From Lolium rigidum (Eukaryota > Streptophyta > Magnoliopsida > Poales > Poaceae): a DNA stretch of 64,000 bases. The stretch's first letter is position 1. Each line of letters starts with the position of its first letter. Position numbers and translations under genes: made by a program. A model generated the notes under the pieces. The model did not search any database. It saw only the letters and a program-made list of their open reading frames with translations, and had not been told where the DNA came from. The stretch covers positions 98,844,292-98,908,291 of the forward strand of contig NC_061510.1 of NCBI RefSeq assembly GCF_022539505.1, given 5' to 3'. Of the stretch, positions 12,859 to 23,717 are shown piece by piece.

Positions 12859-14345
12859 CTATTCCAACGGGTACCGGAGCGTGGCGATGTGGTTGTGCGC
12901 GACGGTCCCGATCCACAGCCTCCGGTCCACCTCCCTCACCTCGCTCACCAGCTTCATCACCTCGCCGCCCCGGTCCTCCAGCACCTCCACGACGTTCCCC
13001 TCGCCGTCGAGGAGCGCAAGGAGCGTGTACATCCTCATGCTCACCATCTGCCCCAGCGTCTTCATCGACACCGGGAGCTTGAAGTAGGCGGCTCGCAGCC
13101 ACGGCCTCCGCGCGAACACCTCCTGCGCCGGCGTCCGGCAGCAGTCGATCGCCACCCAGAACTGGCCCTTGCTGTTCAGCCGCACGTTATCGGGGAACCC
13201 CGGCAGGTTCGCGAACACCTCCACCTGGCCGGCTCTTGCCCCTTCCAGCCAGTACCTCATTATCCTAGGGTGACATGTTAAGTGAGCCTGGGTTTTTCTG
13301 GTTGATCGTGCTGAAATTCTCAATTTTATCTCACCTGCAGTTTGTCGTCTCGGAGAAGAGGAGGAACTGGTGGTCCTGTGAAATCTGAACGCCGTTTGGG
13401 AAGACCAGCCCGTTGAGCACGACATGAGCGGCACGGGTTTCTGGGTCGTATCTCAGCAGCCTCCCCGTGCCTTCTCCTTCTAGCAAAATGTTCAAATGAT
13501 CCCTGCATAACAAGCCATAGTCAGCCACGACCAAGAATCTTAGAAAGAAACCAAAGAAAGGCAATCATCTAGACGACTAAGCAGAGCAGTACTCTGCTCA
13601 CTTTCTGCTGTATCTCGTGCTCGTGTCAGTGAAGAATATGGAGCCGTTCATGTGGATGTCAAGGTCGTTCGCGAAGTGGATCGGGTTCCCGCCGGCTTCC
13701 CTTGCCAGGGAGGTCGCCACGCCGCCGCTCTCGCCGACGGCCATGAGCCCATAGTACGCGTCGGCGATGAACAGCTCGCCGGTGTCCCTGTGGAACCTCA
13801 GCCCGAGAGGGCGGCCACACCACTGCTCCTTCACGTGCTGCTTCCTCGTCGTCGACTCCACTCCATTGGCGCAAACTTTCTCCGACCTTGTCCGAAGAGC
13901 AAGAATTTTTTCACACACATCTAAGCTACGAAAATCTCTGCAAGAACATGCTTTTAAATGTTTACCAGTCAGGATTCATGACGGCGAACGTCTCCCACCC
14001 GGCCTTGTCACCCATCCACCGCACGACGCGGCCGTCGGCGATCCCGGCGTAGGGCCCGCGGCCATGGCGGTCGAACTCGATGGACTCTGGCCCGAACACC
14101 TCGTCGACGAACTCGAGCGTGCCGTGCCTGAGCCGGCTGCCGTTGTCCCTCGGCCAGCGCGCCATGACCTCCCTGTACGGCGCCAGCTCGTGCTTCACCG
14201 GCCGGTAGTCGATCCCGGCCAGCGGGCCGAGGTGGAACGGGTCCATGAAGAGCAGGGCCAGCGCCAGGGCCGCGAAGAAGAGGTGCGGGTACTGCACCAG
14301 GCCGCCATCGCGTCCTCGTCCCTTCCGCTGCTTCTTCTCTTCCAT
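12859..14345 (-). CDS. Strictosidine synthase-like protein (SSL/APMAP family)
   Basis: Four exons, 14345-13966, 13886-13602, 13502-13335 and 13264-12859, give 412 residues; every junction is phase 2 with GT-AG ends. The N-terminus has a basic stretch (EEKKQRKGRGR) then a hydrophobic helix at about residues 22-36 (LFFAALALALLFM), which fits a signal anchor to the ER/secretory pathway. The six-bladed beta-propeller hallmarks follow: GPESIEFD, CGRPLGLRF, IADAYYGL, HFANDLD, FTDTSTRY, GRLLRYDP, FPNGVQ and LPGFPDNVRL. True strictosidine synthase condenses tryptamine and secologanin using a glutamate after the FWV motif. Here FWV is followed by AIDCCRT with no Glu, so that reaction is unlikely, as for most SSL proteins of non-alkaloid plants. 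Some SSL relatives act in pollen wall formation or hydrolase-like roles. The actual substrate is unknown. Confidence 0.93.
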
Positions 14346-16698
14346 GGAGATGATGTAGAGGGCAAGCTATGAAAGGCAGACGGATAAAGTGCAGAGGGAG
14401 TGTGATCTTAAATTCTTAATGGATTTGGTCCGAAAATATATTCCGACATGCACGGGAGTTGCATGGGCCAGCTAGCTAGTGTGACGAAATATTCCGACAT
14501 GCACGGAGGTTGCATGAGTCGGCGTGATCGTTTGGGAGTAGGTGCATTTTGGTTCAGAACAGCTAGGGATCCTGCCACTTTTGGATTTTGTGAAGGAGCA
14601 TGTCTTCGTTGCTCACACCATGATGCAAGATGTTCAGGTCAACAAGCAAGTGTTCTTCCCGGATGATATAATTGCAAAATGGCACCATAGTTGCGGTAAA
14701 AGTAGCAACCATGTAGAAAAAGCCACCACAAATGACATAAAATAAAAAGATAGGTCTTTGACACATTTGCCCCAATTGTGGTGTTTTTTGTTGTTGCAAT
14801 TATCTCTTCCGAGAGACATGACACTAACTCACCAAGCCCTAGCACAACAAAACCGATCACGTGCTTCCTTGTACTCCGGCGTCGCCAACGTCGTTGGCGG
14901 CGCCCGCTGTAGAAGCCAGAGGGCACACCCGAACAACCTCGTTTTCGTGCGAAGAGGAGGCGGTCTCGACGGTGCACACGTTGCATGTGTTGGTGCTAGG
15001 CGACAATGCGATGGTCTGGCAAAGAAGCCGACGAGTCAGCGAGCTGGGCGGCGACACACGTGGGGTGGCATGCTAGCAAGTGCCGCGGTGTAGTGGTGCG
15101 GCCCGATCTGGTCATTACTTGGGTGGGCCGGATACATACCAAAGTGGGCCTAGGCTGCGTGTGTGGAGACCAAGTCCAACTCCACCAACCGCTACGGTGA
15201 CTCTTGAGCAACTTGAACAACGCCTCTAAGGAGGAAACAACATCGTTGCTTGGTCCAACGAGCCAGACCTAGGGTTTCCCCCATTGCTCGATGAAGGCAA
15301 GCATAGTTCCGACCATGATATCACATTGAAGAAAGGGATGACACTTGCAGGTGTCAAGGTCGTTAGCACAAAGCATGGATTCCTCCCTAGCTCGACCATC
15401 ACCCCCATGAGGTCCATCAGAGAGGTGGAAAAATAGGAATTGGAAGCCCACCATCGCAAAGACACGTTCTTGTGTCATCTTTGAAGAAGAAAAAAGGGGG
15501 TGTCGGGTTGTCGACTACATAGAACTCACTACGACCACCGGCTGCCAGATTGAGCGGACTCAAGCCTCGATCTACCACCGTGTGACACCTGCAACATGTA
15601 GGCAACCGCAGTTAGAGCAACAACACACAACACCTGCCGTAGGGAACCACCGCGCTTTGCATGGCATGGTCATCGCAATGTACACGTATAGGGTTGCTGA
15701 TGTTTCCTGGAGACGCCTTCTTCATGTCCACTCGGATCCTGTCGGTCACTCGCCGACTCCTACTACGCGGGTGGGTGGAGGGTACATTGCTCTGTGTTAC
15801 TTGGAGTCATGGTCATTCTCTGGAGGCGTTGTAACACGGCTTTAATGCTCTGTGTCGTGGATCTTCGCCATTGTTGGCTTGAGATCGAGAAAGTTGAGTC
15901 GTATGTTTTCTTTGTTGGAAACGTTCTTTGCCCGTTTCTCTCTAATTAATCATAGCTATATGATTTTTGGGTACGATTTCCCTCATAAACTGAATCACAT
16001 TTTTTTCAATCAATGAATTTAGTAGCTTTCCTGCCAACATTCAGAAGAAAACAAGAATAGTGATGCATGAGGATAGCCAACCAAACTTAGCAACAAACAT
16101 GCTTTTGGATCCATGTAGATGTGACTCCACCACACAAAAAAATCGATAAAAAGATTTTTTTAATTCAATAGTTCGCATTAAGATGATACGACAAGCAAAA
16201 TTACATATAGCCTGCATAACAAAGATGCACACAACCCAAACAAATGATATAAAAATTTGGCACTAACTCTTAGCATGCGACACGATGAAGAAGGCAATCT
16301 AAGACGACGGAGGACCAATATGGAGATTAAGCCACCATATGCGTTTGTTAAACACCTCCTTAGCTGCTCTCGCTTCACTTGAGAACATGTTGACAATATC
16401 AGGAGAGAAAATTTTGAAATATATATACTGCAAGGGAGTCCCACACAACCCTTTATTAAAAGAATAAAGAAGCTCTGTATGCAGAGAGAATTATAAAAAT
16501 ATCTATCCATGAAGATGAAGAGGTTATAACTGAGCTGTTCACTCTATGCTTAAGCATGATGAGATTAAAAACAACCAAACTTCCTTCCAACCTCTAACTC
16601 TAAAAGTAGGCTAATATGCTAAAAGAAAACCAAAGATTTGTTTTCAAAAACATCGCCTGTTAATCTGTAACAAAATATGAGCTTCCCCTGTAGAAAGA
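14346..16698. other. Gene-free spacer with unidentified degenerate sequence
   Basis: 14346-14420 is the 5' flank of the SSL gene. Near 14435-14515 a roughly 49-bp segment containing ATATTCCGACATGCACGG is present twice in tandem. 14850-15850 has higher GC and several short frames on both strands, but no recognisable protein motif; it may be decayed transposon or captured sequence. 15900-16690 is AT-rich and featureless. Confidence 0.45.
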
Positions 16699-16915
16699 TG
16701 TCACGGGCCTGGGCCTGAGCCTTTCGGCCTTGTAAGCGTGTGGTGTGGATAGAGGGCTACGGTTGTGTGCCGAGGAGACGTCATGGATGATGAACTGAAT
16801 TAATCCCCTACCTGCTCTCTCTCTTTCTCCTGAACCTTCCTCTCTGATGTATCCTTTCCAGTGAAATTGAACCTAGATCCTTGTGGTGCGTTGCCCTCGG
16901 AGAAGTATCGTTACA
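16699..16915 (+). repeat. 5' LTR of gypsy copy A
   Basis: The LTR begins TGTCACGGGCC and ends CGTTACA (TG...CA), 217 bp. The inverse-oriented LTR of copy B (40106-40344) matches it throughout, apart from about 22 extra bases in B and small differences. Two bases after the end lies the primer site. Confidence 0.92.
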
Positions 16916-16917
16916 TC

Positions 16918-16929
16918 TGGTATCGGAGC
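16918..16929 (+). other. Primer binding site (initiator tRNA-Met)
   Basis: TGGTATCGGAGC differs by one base from the standard plant retrotransposon PBS TGGTATCAGAGC, which is complementary to the 3' end of initiator tRNA-Met. The difference is an A-to-G within a CAG, the context in which other suspicious differences in this window occur. Confidence 0.9.
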
Positions 16930-17107
16930 TATCTGTATCCCAAAAAAAAAATCCGCTATTCGGTGTTTCCCCTAGCTGAATCTGCCCGTAACATCCATTG
17001 CTCTGGGTGCGGATTTGCTTCGGTAAATCTGCCCAAAATCCCAAGCTCGGTTGGGCGATTTGGTCTGCGGCATCACGGCGCGCGGAAATCCCACGCTATC
17101 CTCAAGG

Positions 17108-18751
17108 ATGGCGCAAGCAGAGGGTGAGGTGTCGGAGTTGAAGACAGCGCTCGCGGATCTCGCCATGTTCGTCCGCTCTGGTCTCCAGCAAGTACAGACG
17201 GAGACCAACGCATCCATCACCAAGGTCCATGACCAAACATCTACCAACATCGCCAAGCTCCAAGCGACAGCGGACCGCGTCCTCCGATCGGTGCAAGCGG
17301 TCGAGGAGTGGCAGCCGGAGGTGAACGCTAACCTCACTGTGCTGCAGTCAACGGTGGAAGGGTTGGGCACACGCGTCTCCAACCTGGAGGCATCACCATC
17401 TCGCGTGGCAGCAACAACCCTTGGCCCTGGTGGGCACGGCGTCGCTCAGCAGCATCAGGGTGCGACCTCACGAACTCCATCAGTTCATGAGCGTACCCTG
17501 GCAAACGGTGCGTTTCAGAATCACCCTGTCAATTTTGAATTTGATACTGCGGTTGTGCGAGGGACTCTTGATAACTCGCCACACCGTCATCCTGATTTTC
17601 GCATGCCAAAAACTGATTTCCCAAAGTTTGATGGAGAACACCCCAAAATTTGGAAAGAGCGATGTGAAAAATATTTTCATATGTTCCATGTTCCTGAGGA
17701 ATATAAGGCACAGTACGCTAGCTTGCATTTTATAGGTGCTGCTGCTTTATGGTTACAGAATTTTGAAACACAGAACACAGTAGATCATTGGGCACCCTTT
17801 TGTGTTGCTGTTTGCACCAAATTTGGTAGAGATCTTTATTTTACACATATGAATGAGGCTTTAGACATTACTCAAGCTGGTGATGTCTATTCTTAATACC
17901 AGCAGTTTGAGCTCTTGATGCATAAGTTGCTTACACACAACAATGCGTTAGATGAGACATTTTTTGTAGCTAAATTCATCAAAGGTTTTCGCAAGGAAAT
18001 TCGTTCTGCTATTATTTTGCATAAGCCGAGAACAGTTGATGCTGCGTTATCACTTGCCTTGCTTCAGGAACAACAACTGGAGTTGGACAAATATTCTCCT
18101 TCTGTTAGAACTGCACAGAAAGAAGGGTATCACCACAAGACTAAGTGGCACAATAACGCAGGCAAAGGAATTCTGGGAGCTGAGCCATCTGATACTCGTC
18201 ATCTGGAGAAACACAAAGTTGATGACAAGCCAAATTGGATAGACAAACTTGACAATCTTAGAGCTCAACGCAGGGCACGGGGAGAATGCTTCAAATGCGG
18301 AGGCAAATATGCACCAGGGCATAAATGTCCCCGGGCTGTTTCTCTGCATGTGGTTGAAGAACTTATAGATGCATTGCAGTTGTCTTCAGAGGTGGAAAAT
18401 GATGGTTCTTCTTCTTCTTCTGCCTCCAGCAGCAGTGGCAGTAGCAGTGCAGATCTGCGAGTGTTGTCAGCCAATGCTACAAATGGCACTACTGGATCTA
18501 AAACTATCAGATGGCAGGGGTTGATTGGTCATCATGAAATCCTCATTTTAATTGATTCTGGCAGCTCCTGTAACTTCATTAGTTCTGCCCTGGTTCAACA
18601 ACTGAATTTGCATGTCCAACCTGCGGATGCAGTGCAAGTAACAATTGCAGATGGAAATGCTCAGTTCAGAACAAGTGACGGATCAAAAATGGTGGACTCA
18701 AGGCACGACATTCACAACTTCATTGAGAGTCCTCCCATTACCATGCTATGA
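17108..18751 (+). pseudogene. gag-protease of gypsy copy A, broken
   Basis: From the ATG at 17108 the frame encodes an N-terminal coiled coil (about 90 residues), a capsid region (FPKFDGEHPKIWKERC) and a CCHC zinc knuckle (CFKCGGKYAPGHKC, near 18288). A retropepsin motif LIDSGSSCNF follows near 18550. It contains one in-frame TAA (17894-17896) in the capsid; after it the same frame resumes. A frameshift near 18670-18700 moves the downstream conserved block (YDIILGMEWL) to another frame. The product would be structural gag plus aspartic protease. It is non-functional as assembled. Confidence 0.88.
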
Positions 18752-19803
18752 CATTATTTTAGGCATGGAATGGCTTGACTCTTACAGTCCAATGTGGGTA
18801 GACTGGAAAAAGAAAAAAATGAGGATCAAGCATGAGGGCCACAGGGTCACTCTCAGAGGAATTAAGGATAATACAACTTCCTGCAAGTCCATCTCGGCTA
18901 AAAAAACTCCAGGGCCTTATTAAGAAAGGGGGTTTGGCACAGTTGATTCAGTTGTGTACTATTACACCTGATACTGATCTATCCATAATACCTGACATGA
19001 TATTGGAGGAGATTGAAAAACATGATGCAATATTCCAAGAACCAACTAAATTACCACCACATCGACCATTTGATCATCAGATTCCCCTTTTGCCTGGAGT
19101 AAAACCTGTCAACATTCGCCCATACAGGTATTCTCCTGCTCAAAAGGATGAGCTCGAGCGCCAACTAAAAGATATGTTGCAACGAGGCGTAATTCAGCCT
19201 AGCTCCAGTCCATATGCCTCACCAGTTCTTCTTGTGAAGAAAAAGGATGGTACCAGGCGCTTTTGTATTGACTACCGGCACTTGAATGCCATCACCTTGA
19301 AGAACAAATACCCACTGCCAATTGTGGATGAGCTCTTAGATGAACTAGCTGGTTCTTAATGGTTCACTAAACTAGATTTACGTTCTGGTTATCACCAAAT
19401 CAGATTGGTGGATGGGGAGGAATCAAAAACAGCGTTCAAAACTCACAATGGTCATTGGGAATTTAAAGTCATGCCTTTTGGGCTCACAAATGCCCCTGCA
19501 ACATTCCAAGCGGCCATGAATACAATTTTTGCACCGCTGATCAGGAAGTGTGTGCTTGTTTTCATGGATGATATACTTATTTATAGTACATCCTTGGAAG
19601 ATCATCAAAAGCATCTGGCTGCAGTCTTTACGATTTTGAATGATAATCAACTATATGTGAAGAAATCCAAATGCTCATTTGCTCAGAAACAACTTGAGTA
19701 CCTTGGACACATCATCAGCAAATCTGGCGTAGCAACTGATCCAGCCAAGATTCAGGCAGTTCAAGAGTGGCCTATACCAGCTACAGTCAAACAATTGAGA
19801 GGT
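18752..19803 (+). pseudogene. Reverse transcriptase region of gypsy copy A, broken and cut
   Basis: The RT domain carries the conserved [44 protein letters not shown] and LDLRSGYHQI blocks and the catalytic FMDD motif near 19567. A single TAA at 19357-19359 interrupts an otherwise continuous frame. The coding sequence is severed at 19803 by a solo LTR and resumes at 22354 with FLGLSGYYRKF, the normal next block of the RT thumb/connection. Confidence 0.9.
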
Positions 19804-20156
19804 TGAAAGTGCATGGAGCCCCCATGTGTGGTTTTGGTAATTAATGACAATCCCTATGGACTAATGTTTGCATTGAGTTATATTTGTAGGAGTTGTCCAT
19901 AGGCAATTCTTGAACCATATGTTGGCTTCAAGGTTGCAATAAGAAGAAATTGATGAAGGATATCAAGTGTCAAGTATGTCTTGAAGATGAAGATGTAGTG
20001 AGCCCTCAAGTTACTTCAAGACATCAACATGATGAAGAATGAAGAAATGTAGTGCAAGTTCAAGATGAGCCAACTCGAAGAGTTCATAAGCTTGAAGCTT
20101 GCCATGGAGAAATGATGTGCAAGTTCAAGATGATCCATCTCGAAGAGATCCTTTGC

Positions 20157-20320
20157 TTGAGTCTTGCCATCCATATGATGATCATGGATATGTGAAGATG
20201 CGCCGAAGAAGAAGCTCTCCCATGGTGGATTATGGGGGAGCAATCCACATGGTGGTCATGGTTATGCGAAGATGCGCCGAAGAAGAAGCTCTCCCATGGT
20301 GGTTTATGGGGAGCAATCTA
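20157..20320 (+). repeat. Tandem duplication (about 72 bp) inside the solo LTR
   Basis: The block containing GAAGATGCGCCGAAGAAGAA and CTCCCATGGTGG is present twice in a row. The copies differ by a few bases. Confidence 0.8.
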
Positions 20321-20574
20321 CAAGACTTCGTCAAGCAAGCACAAGCAAGAAATGCGTTCCATCTTGTTGAGGTCAAGATCGTCGTCATCAAGCTCAAGTG
20401 GAATGCGCAAGTATAAGGTTTGCTCTTGATAGGGTTTCTTTCTCACCGGTCTCATAGTGTAGTTGGAGACCGGTTTATAGTTTAGTTGCTCAGTACTATC
20501 AAGAGGGCTCTCGAGTGAGTAACTCGATCGTATCGTTCGGAGAGAGCTCAAACCTTTGCATCCTTGCATCATCT

Positions 20575-20836
20575 TTCTTGGTTGTCATTTGGACCTTATC
20601 CATGTGATGTTTTAGAGCTTGTGCTTATTCTCATGACAAGCTCTAGTTCATCGAAAATGGATTTCGCATAGATCACTTGTTGCGTTTTCGAGTTTGGTTC
20701 ATCATATTTCTTGGTTGTCATTTGGATCTTATCCATGTGATGATTTAGAGCTTGTGCTTATTCTCATGACAAGCTCTAGTTCATCAAGAATGATTTTTGC
20801 ACGGGCAACTTGTTGCATTTTCGAGATTGGAGGTTT
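20575..20836 (+). repeat. Tandem duplication (about 132 bp) inside the solo LTR
   Basis: Two consecutive copies begin CTTGGTTGTCATTTGGA and end with a GTTG(C)..TTTTCGAG segment. They contain the shared block GAGCTTGTGCTTATTCTCAT. Confidence 0.85.
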
Positions 20837-21024
20837 TACCGGTATGTCTTTTTTAGATAGGTCAAACCTTTCATCATTTGTTTCTATCCTCCCTTGTTGG
20901 ACTATGATGGTTTCTGCATGATCTTGTAGAGCTTGTTCCTAGCTTCAAAACAAGCCCAAGATCATCAAAATCGGAGTCCGGATGCTAAAGTTATGCCCGT
21001 TTTAGTTTTGGTGTTTCCGCGGTT

Positions 21025-21240
21025 ACTTGGGCCGGATATTTCGGAAATATCCGGGCCGGATTATCCGGGCCGGATATTTCGGAAATATCCGGCCCTCGAA
21101 ATCGACTAAGGACACGGGGAATTGCTTGCTCGGTATAGGGCCGGATTTTGGCCGGATTTTGACCGAGGTTTTGTCCCCGAGGCCGGATTATCACGGGGCG
21201 GATTATCCGGCCCCAACTTAGGCCGGATTATCCGGCCCTC
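21025..21240. repeat. Palindromic GGCCGGAT-rich block in the solo LTR
   Basis: The self-complementary unit CCGGATATTTCGGAAATATC recurs twice, and GGCCGGATTATCCGGCCC repeats several more times before the TATA box. The same block restarts at 63840 in another copy of this LTR. It would form strong hairpins in single-stranded nucleic acid. Confidence 0.8.
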
Positions 21241-22353
21241 GAAAGTCTCGCAACGGCTCGATTTTGTTGGGGGGTATAAATACCCCCTTCTTCCTCCTTG
21301 GGCTGTTGCTTCTTCCACTCTCTCTCTCCTCCATTGTTGTTCTTGAGAAGCTTGCCCTATCTCTCTATCCCTCCATGATTCTTGCCCCATTTTGAGGGAA
21401 AAGAGAGAGGAGATCTAGATCTACATTTCTACCAATCAAATCCATCTCTTTGTGAGTGAATCTTTGGGATCTAGATCTTGGAGAATTTTGTGTTCTCCTC
21501 TTTGTTCTTCCTCTCTTATTCCCCCAATAGCTTTTGTAGCTTTATTGGAATTTGAGAGAGAAGGACTTGAGCATCTTTGTGGTGTTCTTGCCATTGCATT
21601 TGGTGCATCGGTTTGAGTTCTCCACGGTGATTCGTGGAGGTGAAAGCAAGAAGGTTGTTACTCTTGGGTTCTTGGAACCCTAGACGGATTCTAGGCCTTT
21701 GTGGCGATTTGTTGGGAGCCTCCAATTAAGTTGTGGATGTGTGCCCCAATCTTTGTGTAAGGCCCGGTTTCCGCCTCGAAGGAAATCCCTTAGTGGAACC
21801 GTGACCTAGGCCTTTGTGGCGAGGGTCACCGGAGATTTAGGTGAGGCGCCTTCGTGGCGTTCGGTGTGTGGTGTTAGTACCGCATCTTGGGGTGAGGCCT
21901 TTGTGGCGTTGGTGTGCATCGAGCAACCACACCTCAAGGTGAGCCTCTTGTGGCGTTCGGGAGCACTAAGCAACCGCACCTCTCCACGGAGATTAGCACT
22001 CGCAAGAGTGTGAACTCCGGGATAAATCATCGTCTCCGCGTGCCTCGGTTATCTCTATACCCGAGCTCTTTACTTATGCACTTTACCTTGTGATAGCCAT
22101 CGTGCTTGAAGTTATATATATCTTGCTATCACATACTTGCTTGTATTGCTTAGCATAAGTTGTTGGTGCACATAGGTGAACTCTTGCTTAGAATAAGTTG
22201 TTGGTGCACATAGGTGAACCATAGTATATAGGCTTTGGGCTTGACAAAGTAAACGCTAGTTTTATTCCGCATTTGTTAAGCCCATCTCGTAAAAGTTTTA
22301 AATCGCCTATTCACCCCCCCCCCTCTAGGCGACATCTGTGTCCTTTCAGAGGT

Positions 22354-23270
22354 TTCCTAGGTTTATCAGGATACTACAGAAAGTTCATTGCTCACTATGG
22401 ACTGATCAGTAGGCCACTTACAGACTTGCTCAAGAAGAACACTTGTTTTGTTTGGACAAACACAACTCAACAAGCTTTTGACTCACTCAAGTCAGCTCTG
22501 GTCCAAGCACCTGTCTTAGCCTTACCTAACTTTAAGCTACCCTTTGCTATTGAGACAGACGCTTGTGATGTGGGCATTGGAGCTGTGCTTATGCAAAACG
22601 GACATCCCTTAGCGTATTTGATTAAATCATTGGGAAAAAGGGCTCAAGCCTTGTGCACTTATGAAAAAGAATGCTTAGCCATTCTCATGGCGAGTAGAGA
22701 AGTGGAAGCCATACCTCCGAGCATCTTGAATTTACAATATACACCGATCACAAGAGTTTAATACACTTGCAAGATCGAAGCTGCGACAAGGCATGCAACA
22801 CAAAGCTTTCCTAAAGCTCCTAGGTCTCCGAGTACAAAATTGTGTATAAGAAAGGGAAGTACAACCAAGTGCTCGATGCTCTCTCTAGGAATTTTCTCTT
22901 GACACGGTTGTCCGCTATTTCGGCTAGTACCCCTAAATGGTCGGATATCATCAACGAGGCATACTTGCGGGACCACGAAGCCCGGACTTTGTTGGTCGAA
23001 CTTGCAATCATCGGTTCCAACAACAAAGGTTACTCTCTTCATGATGGGTTAATTAAGTACAAAGGAAAAATTTGGCTCGGCCATCACAAAGAAGCTCAAC
23101 ATACCATTTTGCAAGCTCTGCATAACAGCGGTGTTGGGGGACATAGTGGTATTACTGCAACGTACCACAAGGTAAGGTCCCTGTTCACCTGGCATGGCCT
23201 CAAGCAAAGTGTGCACTCATTTGTTACCCAATGCCAGATATGCCAACAGGCCAGACCTGAACACACTAAG
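22354..23270 (+). pseudogene. RNase H and start of integrase of gypsy copy A, frameshifted
   Basis: The region encodes the RT thumb (FLGLSGYYRKF), an RNase H-like domain (ETDACDVGIGAVL, YEKECLAILMA) and the integrase zinc-binding domain (HNSGVGGHSG ... CQICQQ). Relative to copy B, frames are disturbed between about 22689 and 23013; almost all differences sit at CAG or CTG triplets. 23025-23270 is essentially identical to B. The match ends at 23270, just after PEHTK. Confidence 0.88.
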
Positions 23271-23617
23271 CATCGAGCAACCACACCTCAAGGTGAGCCT
23301 CTTGTGGCGTTCGGGAGCACTAAGCAACCGCACCTCTCCACCGGAGATTAGCACTCGCAAGAGTGTGAACTCCGGGATAAATCATCGTCTCCGCGTGCCT
23401 CGGTTATCTCTATACTCGAGCTCTTTACTTATGCACTTTACCTTGTGATAGCCATCGTGCTTGAAGTTATATATATCTTGCTATCACATACTTGCTTGTA
23501 TTGCTTAGCATAAGTTGTTGGTGCACATAGGTGAACTCTTGCTTAGAATAAGTTGTTGGTGCACATAGGTGAACCATAGTATATAGGCTTTGGGCTTGAC
23601 AAAGTAAACGCTAGTTT
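23271..23617 (+). repeat. LTR fragment (same family as the solo LTR) joined to gypsy A
   Basis: Near-identical to 21917-22263 of the solo LTR, in the same orientation, and ending at the N gap. The junction with gypsy A at 23270/23271 has only 1-2 bases of overlap and no target duplication is visible, so it is either a rearrangement or an assembly join. Confidence 0.88.
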
Positions 23618-23717
23618 NNNNNNNNNNNNNNNNNNNNNNNNNNNNNNNNNNNNNNNNNNNNNNNNNNNNNNNNNNNNNNNNNNNNNNNNNNNNNNNNNNN
23701 NNNNNNNNNNNNNNNNN
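23618..23717. other. Scaffold gap (100 N)
   Basis: Exactly 100 unknown bases, the usual placeholder for a gap of unknown size. The sequence on either side belongs to different repeats. Confidence 0.99.

Larger units (their letters stand above)
19804..22348 (+). mobile_element. Solo LTR (2,545 bp) inserted in gypsy copy A
   Basis: The LTR starts TGAAAGTGCATGGAGCCCCC, ends TGTGTCCTTTCA, and is flanked by the perfect 5-bp target duplication GAGGT (19799-19803, 22349-22353). No internal domain is present, so this is a solo LTR formed by LTR-LTR recombination. A TATA box (TATAAATA) at 21275-21282 inside GGGGGTATAAATACCCCC is the likely LTR promoter; R and U5 would follow. Partial copies of the same LTR occur at 23271-23617, 55360-55955 and 63840-64000. 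I do not assign a family name. Confidence 0.93.
16699..23270 (+). mobile_element. Ty3/gypsy retrotransposon copy A (5' part, degenerate)
   Basis: This contains the 5' LTR (16699-16915), primer binding site, gag, protease, reverse transcriptase, RNase H and the start of integrase. It is broken by stops and frameshifts and by a solo LTR (19804-22348). The element stops abruptly within the integrase zinc-binding region at 23270, where LTR-family sequence of the solo-LTR type begins. The 3' half and 3' LTR are missing. Copy B at 40-42 kb is the same family. Confidence 0.93.

Noticed and set aside
14448..15845. Hypothetical genes between SSL and gypsy A
   Set aside because: All frames are short, overlap on both strands and show no motif or splice pattern.
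22842..23351. 169-residue frame crossing 23270
   Set aside because: It fuses gypsy integrase to LTR sequence by chance; not a gene.
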